64,000 bases of DNA, from positions 124,001-188,000 of the forward strand of contig JAOPKD010000002.1 of the NCBI GenBank assembly GCA_025517565.1, in the 5' to 3' direction. The position numbers and the translations under genes were made by a program. Below are positions 57,025 to 64,000 of this stretch, one piece after another. Position 1 is the stretch's first letter. Each line of letters begins with the position of its first letter. This DNA is from Halapricum hydrolyticum (GTDB taxonomy: Archaea > Halobacteriota > Halobacteria > Halobacteriales > Haloarculaceae). Below the pieces are notes generated by a model. It was not told the origin of the DNA and searched no databases. It was given only the letters and a program-made list of their open reading frames with translations.

Positions 57025-57624
57025 GTGTCCGAGCACTACCAGACGGTCGCCGGGCGAGGACGCGCGCGCTTCGAGATCAGGGGCTCGGAGTTCATCGGCC
57101 ACGTCGCGCCCGCGACGACCGTCGACGCGGCCGAGGCGTTCGTCGAGTCGATCCGCGAGGAGTACGACGACGCGACCCACAACGTTCCGGCCTACCGCGT
57201 TCGGGCGGATCCGCTTCGCGAGTACCAGAACGACGACGCCGAGCCTTCCGGCAGCGCCGGCAAGCCCGCCTTGAACGTCCTCGTCCAGCGCGAGATCGAG
57301 AACGTCGTCGCCGTCGTGACGCGCTATTACGGCGGGACGGAACTCGGCGTCGGCGGACTGGCCCGGGCGTACTCCCGGGCCGTCAAGGAGGGCGTCGACG
57401 ACGCCGGCGTCGTCACCGAGCGCCCACACGAGCGCTTCGAGATCACCGTCGAGTACGACGACAGCGGAACGGTGCGGGGCATTCTCGAAAGCGAGGGCGT
57501 CGAGTTCGAGGCCGAGTACGGCGAGGTCGTCGCCTTCGCAGTGCGAGTGCCCGAATCCGACGCGGCCACGCTCCGCGACCGGATTCGAAGCGCTACCAGC
57601 GGCCGCGCCGAGATCGCCTCATAG
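57025..57624 (+). CDS. IMPACT (YigZ) family protein
   Basis: 199 residues. N-terminal IMPACT domain with VAGRGRARFEIRGSEFIGHV, DDATHNVPAYRV, the strongly conserved DDAEPSGSAGKPALNVL and TRYYGGTELGVGGLARAYS; the C-terminal ferredoxin-like domain (RFEITVEYDDSGTVRGIL) matches DUF1949. The family is implicated in translation control and stress in yeast and bacteria; archaeal role unknown. GTG 57025 gives the normal start near YQTVAGRG; GTG 56977 would extend it. Begins 60 bases after the receptor gene. Confidence 0.88.
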   Translation: MSEHYQTVAGRGRARFEIRGSEFIGHVAPATTVDAAEAFVESIREEYDDATHNVPAYRVRADPLREYQNDDAEPSGSAGKPALNVLVQREIENVVAVVTRYYGGTELGVGGLARAYSRAVKEGVDDAGVVTERPHERFEITVEYDDSGTVRGILESEGVEFEAEYGEVVAFAVRVPESDAATLRDRIRSATSGRAEIAS

Positions 57625-57781
57625 AGACGGGTCGCGAGCGCTCGGTGGTAAGACGAGCCGAGATCTTCCGATAGCGAGACGCATCGGGATTATCCGACTG
57701 CGGGCGGACCGCTTGACCGGGAACCGCCGGCGTCGACCGAAGTCCGATAAAGGTAGGTGGGAGGACAGCGACAGTCCGAGT

Positions 57782-59074
57782 ATGCGAGTAGATATCGGAA
57801 ACGCACTGGACCGAGTTGCGACGCCGGGTGTCCCGGAGGACGCGCTGGACCGTCTCGACGACCGTGTCGCCGACGCCCACGCCCGTATCGAGGAGGGACG
57901 TGCGAAAAACGAGCACGGCTACGAGGCGCTGAACTTGCCCGAGACGGTCGACACCGACGAGATTCGGGCGGCTGTCGAGCCGTTCGAGGACAGCGAGTAC
58001 CTCCTCAACGTCGGTATCGGCGGCTCCGCGCTGGGTGCGGCCACGCTTTCGGCCGCGCTCGACAGCGACGTCGAGGCGTACTATCTGGACAACGTCGACC
58101 CCGAGTGGGTCGAGTCGATCCTCGGCGACGTCGACCTCTCGAAGACGGCCGTCAACGTCGTCTCCCGGTCGGGGACGACCGCCGAGACGCTCTCGAACTT
58201 CCTGGTCGTCCGGGACGCGATGGAGTCCGCGGGCGTCGACTGGACCGAACGCACCTGGGTCACCACCGGCGAGGAGGGCAACCTCCGGGACCTGGCGAAC
58301 AAGCACGACCTGCCGTCGCTGAAGGTGCCGGACGGCGTCCCCGGCCGGTTCTCGGTGCTCTCGACGGTCGGGCTGGCCGCCGCCGCGCTGCAGGGTCACG
58401 ACATCGACGCAATCGTCGAGGGCGCTGCGGCCGCCGAGGCCGATCTCGCGCCGTCGCTGTACGAGTCGCCGGCCTACGCGTACGGGGCAGTCGCATACGC
58501 GCTGGACGTCCGCGGCGCGGGGATCAACGCGATGATGCCCTACGAGGAGTCCCTGGAGACCTTCGCCGAGTGGTACGCCCAGCTGTGGGCCGAGAGTCTC
58601 GGCAAGGACGGACTGGGACAGACGCCCGTCCGCGCACTGGGCGCGACCGACCAGCACTCCCAGCTGCAACTGTACCGGGCCGGCCCGAACGACAAGATGG
58701 TCACGTTCGTCCGCGCGGCCGACCGCGAGGACACCCCCATCCCCGAGACCGACCTCGAAGGGCTCTCGTATCTCGGCGGGTCGTCGCTGGGCGAGTTGCT
58801 CGACGCGGAGTTCGAGGCGACCGAGGCCAGTCTCGCCGCCGCGGACCTGCCGAACGTCCGGATCGAGATCGACAGCGTCGACGAGTACGGCCTGGGTGAG
58901 TTGCTCTACAGCATGGAAGCCGCGACCGTTCTGGCGGGCGAACTCTACGACGTCGACACGTTCATCCAGCCGGCCGTCGAGTGGGGCAAGAAGGCTGCCC
59001 GCGGACTGCTCGGTGGCGGGGACTTCGAGGAAGCCGACGCCGTCGCGGACAAGACCACGCTGACAATCGAATAG
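57782..59074 (+). CDS. pgi: Glucose-6-phosphate isomerase
   Basis: 430 residues of the PGI superfamily, similar in length to haloarchaeal and firmicute forms. SIS-domain motifs: LLNVGIGGSALGAATLSAAL (phosphate site), VVSRSGTTAETLSNFLVV, TTGEEGNLRDLANK, and the signature region QTPVRALGATDQHSQLQLY; catalytic Glu and His regions are retained. It interconverts glucose-6-phosphate and fructose-6-phosphate, linking the phosphorylase and glucoamylase products with central metabolism. ATG 57782 follows a TATA-like ATAAAGGTA patch. A long opposite-strand frame across it is a GC artefact. Confidence 0.95.
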   Translation: MRVDIGNALDRVATPGVPEDALDRLDDRVADAHARIEEGRAKNEHGYEALNLPETVDTDEIRAAVEPFEDSEYLLNVGIGGSALGAATLSAALDSDVEAYYLDNVDPEWVESILGDVDLSKTAVNVVSRSGTTAETLSNFLVVRDAMESAGVDWTERTWVTTGEEGNLRDLANKHDLPSLKVPDGVPGRFSVLSTVGLAAAALQGHDIDAIVEGAAAAEADLAPSLYESPAYAYGAVAYALDVRGAGINAMMPYEESLETFAEWYAQLWAESLGKDGLGQTPVRALGATDQHSQLQLYRAGPNDKMVTFVRAADREDTPIPETDLEGLSYLGGSSLGELLDAEFEATEASLAAADLPNVRIEIDSVDEYGLGELLYSMEAATVLAGELYDVDTFIQPAVEWGKKAARGLLGGGDFEEADAVADKTTLTIE

Positions 59075-59098
59075 CCACGCGAGACACTTCGACGGCAT

Positions 59099-59108
59099 TT
59101 TTATATCA
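59099..59108 (+). promoter_or_regulatory. TATA box of the ABC exporter operon
   Basis: TTTTTATATC, 21-30 bases before ATG 59129, fits a leaderless start. Confidence 0.5.
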
Positions 59109-59128
59109 GTCGTCCGAAACAGCGCTCG

Positions 59129-59884
59129 ATGGGAACGCCTTCGCCCGCGATTTCGACACGTGCGCTGACCAAACAGTACGGCTCGACGACCGCCGTCGAC
59201 GGGCTGTCGCTTTCCGTTCCCGAGGGGGTGACCTACGGGTTTCTGGGTCCGAACGGGGCCGGGAAGACGACGACGATGCGGATGTTGACCGGGCTGGTCG
59301 AACCGACTGATGGCGACGGGTTCGTCGCCGGCACCCACTGCAGCGAGCGTCGGCAACTCGTCGAGAAGATCGGACTGTTGCCGGAGGAGCCGCCGCTGTA
59401 CAGCGAACTCACCGGTCGCGAGCAACTCCAGTTCGCGGCCGATCTTCGGGGCGTTCCCTGGGAGCGTGTCTCCGATCGCGCGCTCGGCCTTGCCCGAGAG
59501 CTCGATCTCGACGGTGATCTCGACCGGCGGATCGACGGCTACTCCAAGGGGATGCGCCAGAAAACGGCGTTCGTTCAGGCAGTCCAGCACGATCCCGATG
59601 TGGTCTTTCTGGACGAGCCGACCTCCGGTCTCGATCCGCGTGCGGCTCGAACCCTCAGGGAGCTGATCGTCGAGCTGACCGACGACGGGACGACGGTGTT
59701 TCTCTCGACGCACATCCTGTCGGTCGTCGAGGAAATCGCCGATCGAGTGGGAGTACTCTACGACGGGCAGCTGGTCTCCGAGGGGTCGCCCGCCGAACTC
59801 ACCGACGACGTGGACAGCGACGGCGACGCTGACCTGGAAGAGGCGTTCCTCGAGCTGACCGACGAGCCGGCGGCTGCCTGGTGA
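59129..59884 (+). CDS. ABC transporter ATPase (exporter type)
   Basis: 251 residues. Walker A GPNGAGKTTTM, signature YSKGMRQK, Walker B VVFLDEPTSGLDPRA and switch His in FLSTHILSVVEE. Closest in look to CcmA/NatA-type ATPases that pair with a separate permease. The acidic C-terminus (DDVDSDGDADLEEAFLEL) replaces a regulatory domain. The permease begins a few bases after the stop, so the two form one transporter; substrate unknown. Confidence 0.92.
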   Translation: MGTPSPAISTRALTKQYGSTTAVDGLSLSVPEGVTYGFLGPNGAGKTTTMRMLTGLVEPTDGDGFVAGTHCSERRQLVEKIGLLPEEPPLYSELTGREQLQFAADLRGVPWERVSDRALGLARELDLDGDLDRRIDGYSKGMRQKTAFVQAVQHDPDVVFLDEPTSGLDPRAARTLRELIVELTDDGTTVFLSTHILSVVEEIADRVGVLYDGQLVSEGSPAELTDDVDSDGDADLEEAFLELTDEPAAAW

Positions 59885-59900
59885 CATGCGGGGGGAAACT

Positions 59901-61496
59901 ATGGCGCACGTCAGAGACGATCTGCGACACGGCTGGACGCTCGCACGGACAGAGTTGCGTACCCAGCTCCGGCGACTCCGATCGGACAGACGACGCTTGT
60001 TCGCGGCGGTCGCCGGTGTGCTCGGGTTCAGTCTGTTTCTTGCGGTGAGCTTCGTACCCGGCGCGATCACGTTCGGAAGCGAGTTCAGGAGCACGGTCCC
60101 GCTCGGGACGGCCGGCGTAGCGCTGTGGGCCGTGACAATGGTCGTCGCGTACTTCGGAGCGGCGAACGGGTTTAACCAGTCCCAGATCGGCACGGTCGAG
60201 CCGCTGGCACGGACGTCGATCCCGCCGCGAGCGGTCTCGCTCGGACGGATCCTCACACAGACGGTTCAGTCTGCCTGGATCATCGTGCCCATCGGGGCCC
60301 TGTTGCTGGCGGGGGTCGCGATCGGCGGCGGCCCAGCTGTCGCCGCGGTTGTGTTGGTCGCCGTCCTGCCGCTGCTGGCGATCGGGCTGGTCGTCGGACG
60401 AGCGATCGGCACGCTCGCCCGGTACGCCAACGAGCGTCTACAGGTGTCGCTGTGGGTGAAAGCGATCCTCCTGCTCGGGTTGCTGGGCGCGATCTTCCTG
60501 GGCACCCAGGTGCTGCTCAATTCGCGGTACGAGAGTGACGTCCAGTTCGCTGTCGGACCGATCGTCCCCGGGACGCCGCTGCAGTCCTACGCAGCCGTCA
60601 TCTTCTCGCCGTTCGGAACGACGCCGGGGCCGCTCGGCGTCGCCGTCACGGGGGTGGTCTTCGTGGCGATCCCCGTCGGGGTACTCGGGGCGCTCAGACT
60701 CGAAACGCACGTGCTCGTTGCCGATCTCGGTCGCGACGCGGCGACGGCCGGCCGCGTCGAGGAGAGTTACGGCGTCCCGCGTCTGTTCGAGATAGCGCCC
60801 TCCGCCCGCGTCGCCTGGCGGTATCTCGTCCGGACGCGACGTGATCCCCGGATGCTCGCGCACCTCACGCCGCTGCTGTTCGGTGCGTTCGGGCTGGCCG
60901 GGTCGGCGTTCCAGGATCCTGGCGTGTTGCTCACGGTCGGTCCCGGTGCGGCAGTCGTCACCGGGGCGGTCCTCGCCGGCAGCGCCTACTGTTTGAATCC
61001 GCTCGGCGACGACCGCGAGCAGCTTCCGTTACTGCTAACCAGCGCGCGTTCTGTCGACGTCATGCTTCGCGGTCGGATGCTGGCCGGCGTCGCCCTCGGT
61101 CTGGTCGTCGCGATCGGTCTCGGGGCACCGCTCGCGCTGGTCGAATACGGTCCGGGATACGTCTTCGGACAGTCGCTGCTCGCGGTCGTGTTGACTGCAG
61201 CGAGCGTCGGGATCGCCGTCGGGCTCGGCGCGGTCGCCCCGAAGTTCGAGCGTCGAGAATACATGAACGTCGAGCGTGCTCACCCCTCTCAGTGGGCCAT
61301 GCTGGGCTTTTTCTTCGGCGGCATGATCGTCGGAGGGATCGGGTTTCTGTTGCTCTGGCTGACGCTGTCGGGCGAGTACGTGCTTGCGGTCGCGTTCGGC
61401 TGGCTGCTGTACGTGACCGTCCTCGGCGTCGCGTCCTGGGGTGGGTATCGCTACGCTGTCGGACGGTTCGACGCGTTCTCGCTCGACGATATGTAA
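59901..61496 (+). CDS. ABC transporter permease
   Basis: 531 residues with about twelve hydrophobic segments, e.g. LFAAVAGVLGFSLFLAVSF, VWAVTMVVAYFGAANGF-like early helices, VVLVAVLPLLAIGLVVG and MLGFFFGGMIVGGIGFLLLW. Partner of the ATPase before it; the size and fold suggest an ABC-2-like exporter of unknown substrate. ATG 59901 is preferred over ATG 59886 because GGGGGG precedes it at the right distance. Convergent with ftsY, 25 bases away. Confidence 0.85.
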   Translation: MAHVRDDLRHGWTLARTELRTQLRRLRSDRRRLFAAVAGVLGFSLFLAVSFVPGAITFGSEFRSTVPLGTAGVALWAVTMVVAYFGAANGFNQSQIGTVEPLARTSIPPRAVSLGRILTQTVQSAWIIVPIGALLLAGVAIGGGPAVAAVVLVAVLPLLAIGLVVGRAIGTLARYANERLQVSLWVKAILLLGLLGAIFLGTQVLLNSRYESDVQFAVGPIVPGTPLQSYAAVIFSPFGTTPGPLGVAVTGVVFVAIPVGVLGALRLETHVLVADLGRDAATAGRVEESYGVPRLFEIAPSARVAWRYLVRTRRDPRMLAHLTPLLFGAFGLAGSAFQDPGVLLTVGPGAAVVTGAVLAGSAYCLNPLGDDREQLPLLLTSARSVDVMLRGRMLAGVALGLVVAIGLGAPLALVEYGPGYVFGQSLLAVVLTAASVGIAVGLGAVAPKFERREYMNVERAHPSQWAMLGFFFGGMIVGGIGFLLLWLTLSGEYVLAVAFGWLLYVTVLGVASWGGYRYAVGRFDAFSLDDM

Positions 61497-61521
61497 GGAT
61501 CGGATAGCCGAAAAAAGCCGA

Positions 61522-62892
61522 CTACTCCTCGATGAGCCGATCGACGATCGCCTCGGGGTCGAACCGTTCGAGATCGTCGTAGTCCTGGCCCGTCCCCAGA
61601 AAGAGGATCGGCTTGCCGGTGACGTGGGCGATCGAGATCGCCGCACCGCCCTGGGGATCGGCGTCGGCTTTCGTGAGGATCGTGCCGTCGATCTCCGCGG
61701 CGTCGTCGAACTCTCTGGCCCGGTTGACTGCGTCCTGTCCGGCGACGGCCTCGTCGACGAACAGCGTCATGTCGGGCTCGATCACGCGGTCGATCTTCTC
61801 CAGCTGGGCCATCAGGTCGTCGCTGGTGTGCAATCGCCCGGCAGTGTCGCCGAGAACGACGTCCACGTCGTTGGCCTCCGCGTACTCGACTGCGTCGTAG
61901 ATGACGGCCGTCGGGTCCGAGCCCTGCTCGTGGGAGATGAACGTCCGATCGAGGTTCTCGGCGTGCTCGCGGAGCTGTTCGTTCGCGCCGGCACGGTAGG
62001 TGTCGCCGTTGGCCAGCACCGACGAATTGCCATGCTGTTCGAGATAGTGGCTGAGCTTCGCGATCGAGGTCGTCTTCCCGACGCCGTTGACGCCGGTGAA
62101 GATGATCACGATCGGCTTCTCCGCCTCGGCGATCCGCTGGTCGAAGTCGAACTGGCCGACGCTGATCACGTCGTACAGCGCTTCGCGCAACGCGTCACGG
62201 ACGAGGTTCCCGGTCGATTCGAGTCGTCTGCGGGTCTCGCCCGTGAGGTTGGCTTTGACCCCGTCGAGGATCTCCTGGGCGACCTCCATCTCGACGTCGC
62301 TCTGGAGGAGTGCGATCTCCAGGTCGTCGAGGTGGTCTTGCAGGTCGTCCTCGTCGATGACGGTCTTGCCGGTTGCGAACAGCTTCGCCCTCTCAGCCAG
62401 GCCGCGACCCGACGATTCGTCGTCGTCCGACGCGTCTTCGTCGGCCGGCGGTTCGTCTTCGCTCGACGCGTCTTCGTCGGCCGGCGATTCGTCCCCGGCC
62501 GCTGATTCGGCAGTCGCTTCGTTCGGGGACGCCGCCGTCCCTGCCGAGGTGTCAGCGGCCACCGTGCCGTGGTCCGTCTCACCCGCGGCTTCGTCGGGCC
62601 TGCCAGCCGAAGACGCGCCTCGCGTGGCTGTCTCCGCCGGAGATCCATCCCGCGTCTCTTCCTTCGGGGACTCCTCGGGTTTACTCGGGTCGCTCGTGGG
62701 GTCTGGCGGCGCGTCCGCTGGCGACGAAGCGGTCTCGGGTTCCGCGTCCCCGTCGACGGCTGCTTCGTCAGCACCCTCGTCGACCTCTCCGTCGGCCGCC
62801 GCTTCGTCGACCTCTTCGACGGCCTCCTCGTCGACGTCTTCCTCGACGTCGCTGCTGAAGCGCCCGAGTTTTTCCTTCAGTCCGTCGAACAT
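61522..62892 (-). CDS. ftsY: Signal recognition particle receptor FtsY
   Basis: 456 residues. The N-terminal ~165 residues form the acidic A domain, very long and rich in Glu, Asp, Ala and Ser with internal repeats (DEDASSEDEPPADEDASDDD). The NG domain follows with GTPase motifs GVNGVGKTTSIAKL (P-loop), DTAGRLH and TKADADPQGGAA. FtsY docks ribosome-SRP complexes at the membrane. Read leftwards after pfdA with a 3-base gap; aif6-rpl18a-pfdA-ftsY is a well-known archaeal order. Confidence 0.96.
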   Translation of the reverse strand: MFDGLKEKLGRFSSDVEEDVDEEAVEEVDEAAADGEVDEGADEAAVDGDAEPETASSPADAPPDPTSDPSKPEESPKEETRDGSPAETATRGASSAGRPDEAAGETDHGTVAADTSAGTAASPNEATAESAAGDESPADEDASSEDEPPADEDASDDDESSGRGLAERAKLFATGKTVIDEDDLQDHLDDLEIALLQSDVEMEVAQEILDGVKANLTGETRRRLESTGNLVRDALREALYDVISVGQFDFDQRIAEAEKPIVIIFTGVNGVGKTTSIAKLSHYLEQHGNSSVLANGDTYRAGANEQLREHAENLDRTFISHEQGSDPTAVIYDAVEYAEANDVDVVLGDTAGRLHTSDDLMAQLEKIDRVIEPDMTLFVDEAVAGQDAVNRAREFDDAAEIDGTILTKADADPQGGAAISIAHVTGKPILFLGTGQDYDDLERFDPEAIVDRLIEE

Positions 62893-62895
62893 CGC

Positions 62896-63357
62896 CTACT
62901 CTTCGTCTTGCTGTTGCTGCATCTGCTGCATCTGCTGCATCTGCTGTTGCTGGAGCTGCTGCGCGCGCTGCTCGAGCTGCTCGCTCTCGGATTCGATCTC
63001 GGCGATCTCTTCTCGGACGTCCTCGATCCGGTCGTCGATGGCGTCCTTTTTGGTCTCCAGCGTCTCGATGGCGTCGTCCTGTTCCTGCTCGGCCGCGTAG
63101 TCCGCACCGAGTCCGACGATCACTTCGTCGATATCCTGAATCTCCGCGCGGACGTACGCGCCGCCGCCGAGGGGGACCTGCACCGTCGAGCCGGTCTCGA
63201 GGGTCTCGATCGCCTCGATCGCCTCGTCGGTCTCGGCCTTCTCGGTCTGCAGGTCCTGGATGTCCTCTTCGAGCTCCTCTTTCTCCTCTTCGAGTGCCTC
63301 GATCGCCTGTGCGATCTCCTGAAGCTGACCGCCGCCGGCGCCACCACCGAGGCTCAT
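62896..63357 (-). CDS. pfdA: Prefoldin alpha subunit
   Basis: 153 residues. Two long coiled-coil helices flank a beta-hairpin core (GSTVQVPLGGGAYVRAEI). Prefoldin holds unfolded proteins for the thermosome. The C-terminal helix ends with a Gln/Met repeat tract (QQMQQMQQMQQQQ), encoded by repeated CTGCTGCAT triplets on the + strand. ATG 63357 overlaps the rpl18a stop by four bases, so an extended frame to 63612 is not used. Confidence 0.94.
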   Translation of the reverse strand: MSLGGGAGGGQLQEIAQAIEALEEEKEELEEDIQDLQTEKAETDEAIEAIETLETGSTVQVPLGGGAYVRAEIQDIDEVIVGLGADYAAEQEQDDAIETLETKKDAIDDRIEDVREEIAEIESESEQLEQRAQQLQQQQMQQMQQMQQQQDEE

Positions 63358-63527
63358 GCCTGCACCTCCGTGATCTCGATCTGGGTGCGTTTCAGCGCGT
63401 GCTTGGATCCGAACTCGGCGTAGGTGCGCTCGATCGCGACGTCCTCGTTCGGTGCCTCGATTGCCGTCTCGAAGTTCTGCTGACCGTCCCGCGCCTGGAA
63501 CGACCCTTGAACAGTAAACGTGCTCAT
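63354..63527 (-). CDS. rpl18a: 50S ribosomal protein L18Ae (LX)
   Basis: 57 residues, normal for archaeal LX. Opens STFTVQGSFQARDGQQNFE and ends KHALKRTQIEITEVQA, as in haloarchaeal homologues. ATG 63527; the longer frame to 63566 has no family support. Its stop overlaps pfdA (ATGA). The region 23-37 bases upstream contains GGGAAGA-A-TCTTCCC (63550-63564), a near-perfect palindrome that may include its promoter or an operator. Confidence 0.92.
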   Translation of the reverse strand: MSTFTVQGSFQARDGQQNFETAIEAPNEDVAIERTYAEFGSKHALKRTQIEITEVQA

Positions 63528-63666
63528 GGTCGGGTGGTAGAGAGTCAAGGGGAAGAATCTTCCCATCCACTTTCCTGCTGAGGGGGCTTCGCGGTGCTGT
63601 GGAGTGTCCCATCCGCAGGAGTGTGGACGAAAACCTGGGTATCGCGGGGATAGCGCTCGGTCCTGT

Positions 63667-63750
63667 TAATACCGATGGCTATACAATTTCGAAATGATTA
63701 GGCACGATGTCGTGCCGGACATCTTTACGAACGCATAGCCACCGGTGTAA
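63667..63750. repeat. 84-bp nested palindrome (family member B)
   Basis: Outer arms 63667-63682 and 63735-63750 pair at 13 of 16 positions. The inner hairpin GGCACG (63701-63706) and CGTGCC (63711-63716) is perfect with a 4-base loop. Connectors TTTCGAAATGATT and CATCTTTACGAAC correspond closely to those of the element at 45382-45461. Lies in the 359-base gap between rpl18a and aif6, genes that are usually close. The remaining gap sequence (63528-63666, 63751-63886) holds no gene I can support. Confidence 0.75.
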
Positions 63751-63886
63751 ACCATCCTGAACAGCCACTACCGATCTACCAGCGTCTGCGCGAATCGCGG
63801 ATGAGCAAGCGCTGCGCTGAAGCGCGGGGATGGAGTCACCGGCCATCGAGCGGCAGGTGAGTAACGGAAGTCGCGAAAAGCTGCGC

Positions 63887-64000
63887 CTAGATGTAGCCGA
63901 GCGCGTCCTCGATCCGGCCGAGTTCTGGGCCGGTCGTATCCTGGCCGGCGACGTAGCCGGCGTCGTTGGCGAGCAGTCCAGAGCCGACGAGCGAGGCGCC
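63887..64000 (-). CDS. eif6: Translation initiation factor 6, 3' part
   Basis: The last 37 residues of aIF6 are visible: [17 protein letters not shown] then [18 protein letters not shown] and TAG at 63887-63889. aIF6 binds the large ribosomal subunit and prevents premature joining. The [13 protein letters not shown] ending is diagnostic of the family. The gene continues beyond the right edge of the window. It heads the aif6-rpl18a-pfdA-ftsY operon order. Confidence 0.92.
   Translation of the reverse strand, partial: GASLVGSGLLANDAGYVAGQDTTGPELGRIEDALGYI

Noticed and set aside
57593..60256. 887-codon open frame on the - strand across pgi and the ABC ATPase
   Set aside because: It is the high-GC shadow of two clear + strand genes; the translation is Arg-rich with no domain, unlike the acidic proteome.
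63751..63886. Possible C/D box small RNA (GATGA ... CTGA words)
   Set aside because: Boxes are imperfect and a terminal stem is missing; too weak to report as a gene.

Overview
The window is chromosomal DNA of a halophilic archaeon (class Halobacteria). This rests on the GC-rich sequence, the very acidic proteome, twin-arginine signal peptides, gene-coupled ATGA overlaps, AT-rich TATA boxes about 27-35 bases before start codons, and typical archaeal genes (archaellum, topoisomerase VI, TrmB, archaeosortase A, prefoldin, aIF6). I lean towards a Haloarculaceae-like sugar user, but the sequence alone does not fix the genus.

Bases 1-16700 are a motility and chemotaxis block on the + strand: the end of cheW, a KaiC-like ATPase, a small winged-helix regulator with a partner membrane protein, four tandem archaellin genes, two genes of unknown function, cheY-cheC-cheD, then the archaellum motor operon arlCDE-F-G-H-I-J. 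From 16900 to 23700 lie a DUF5807 gene, an unusual radical SAM protein, a small membrane protein and gyrBA. From 23795 to 31034 is a maltodextrin-type ABC importer (malEFG on the - strand, malK divergent on the + strand) and a GH15 glucoamylase. From 31111 to 42456 come a ThuA-like protein, archaeosortase A beside a probable PGF-CTERM substrate with a pilin-type N-terminus, a large pilin-like surface protein, DUF2150, a TatD-like hydrolase, a DUF457 membrane protein, a lone antitoxin-like gene and top6BA.

From 42599 to 54157 is a second carbohydrate block: trmB regulator, malQ, a MATE transporter, a decayed TnpB-element end, a multicopper oxidase, a secreted Tat protein, a GH13 amylase and alpha-glucan phosphorylase. 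It is followed by a remarkable chemoreceptor (54403-56964) that has no membrane segment and carries a UgpB-like solute-binding domain at its C-terminus. The right end has an IMPACT protein, pgi, a two-gene ABC exporter and the conserved archaeal operon aif6-rpl18a-pfdA-ftsY, read leftwards.

Taken together, MalEFGK would import maltodextrins; the amylase (no signal peptide), GH15, MalQ and phosphorylase would process alpha-glucans inside the cell; Pgi feeds the products into central metabolism; TrmB is the likely regulator. The receptor fusion could tie an internal metabolite to the motility machinery encoded at the left end. Dispersed through the window are about 80-bp nested palindromes (240-316, 45382-45461, 63667-63750, and a look-alike at 19053-19134) that no standard feature explains.
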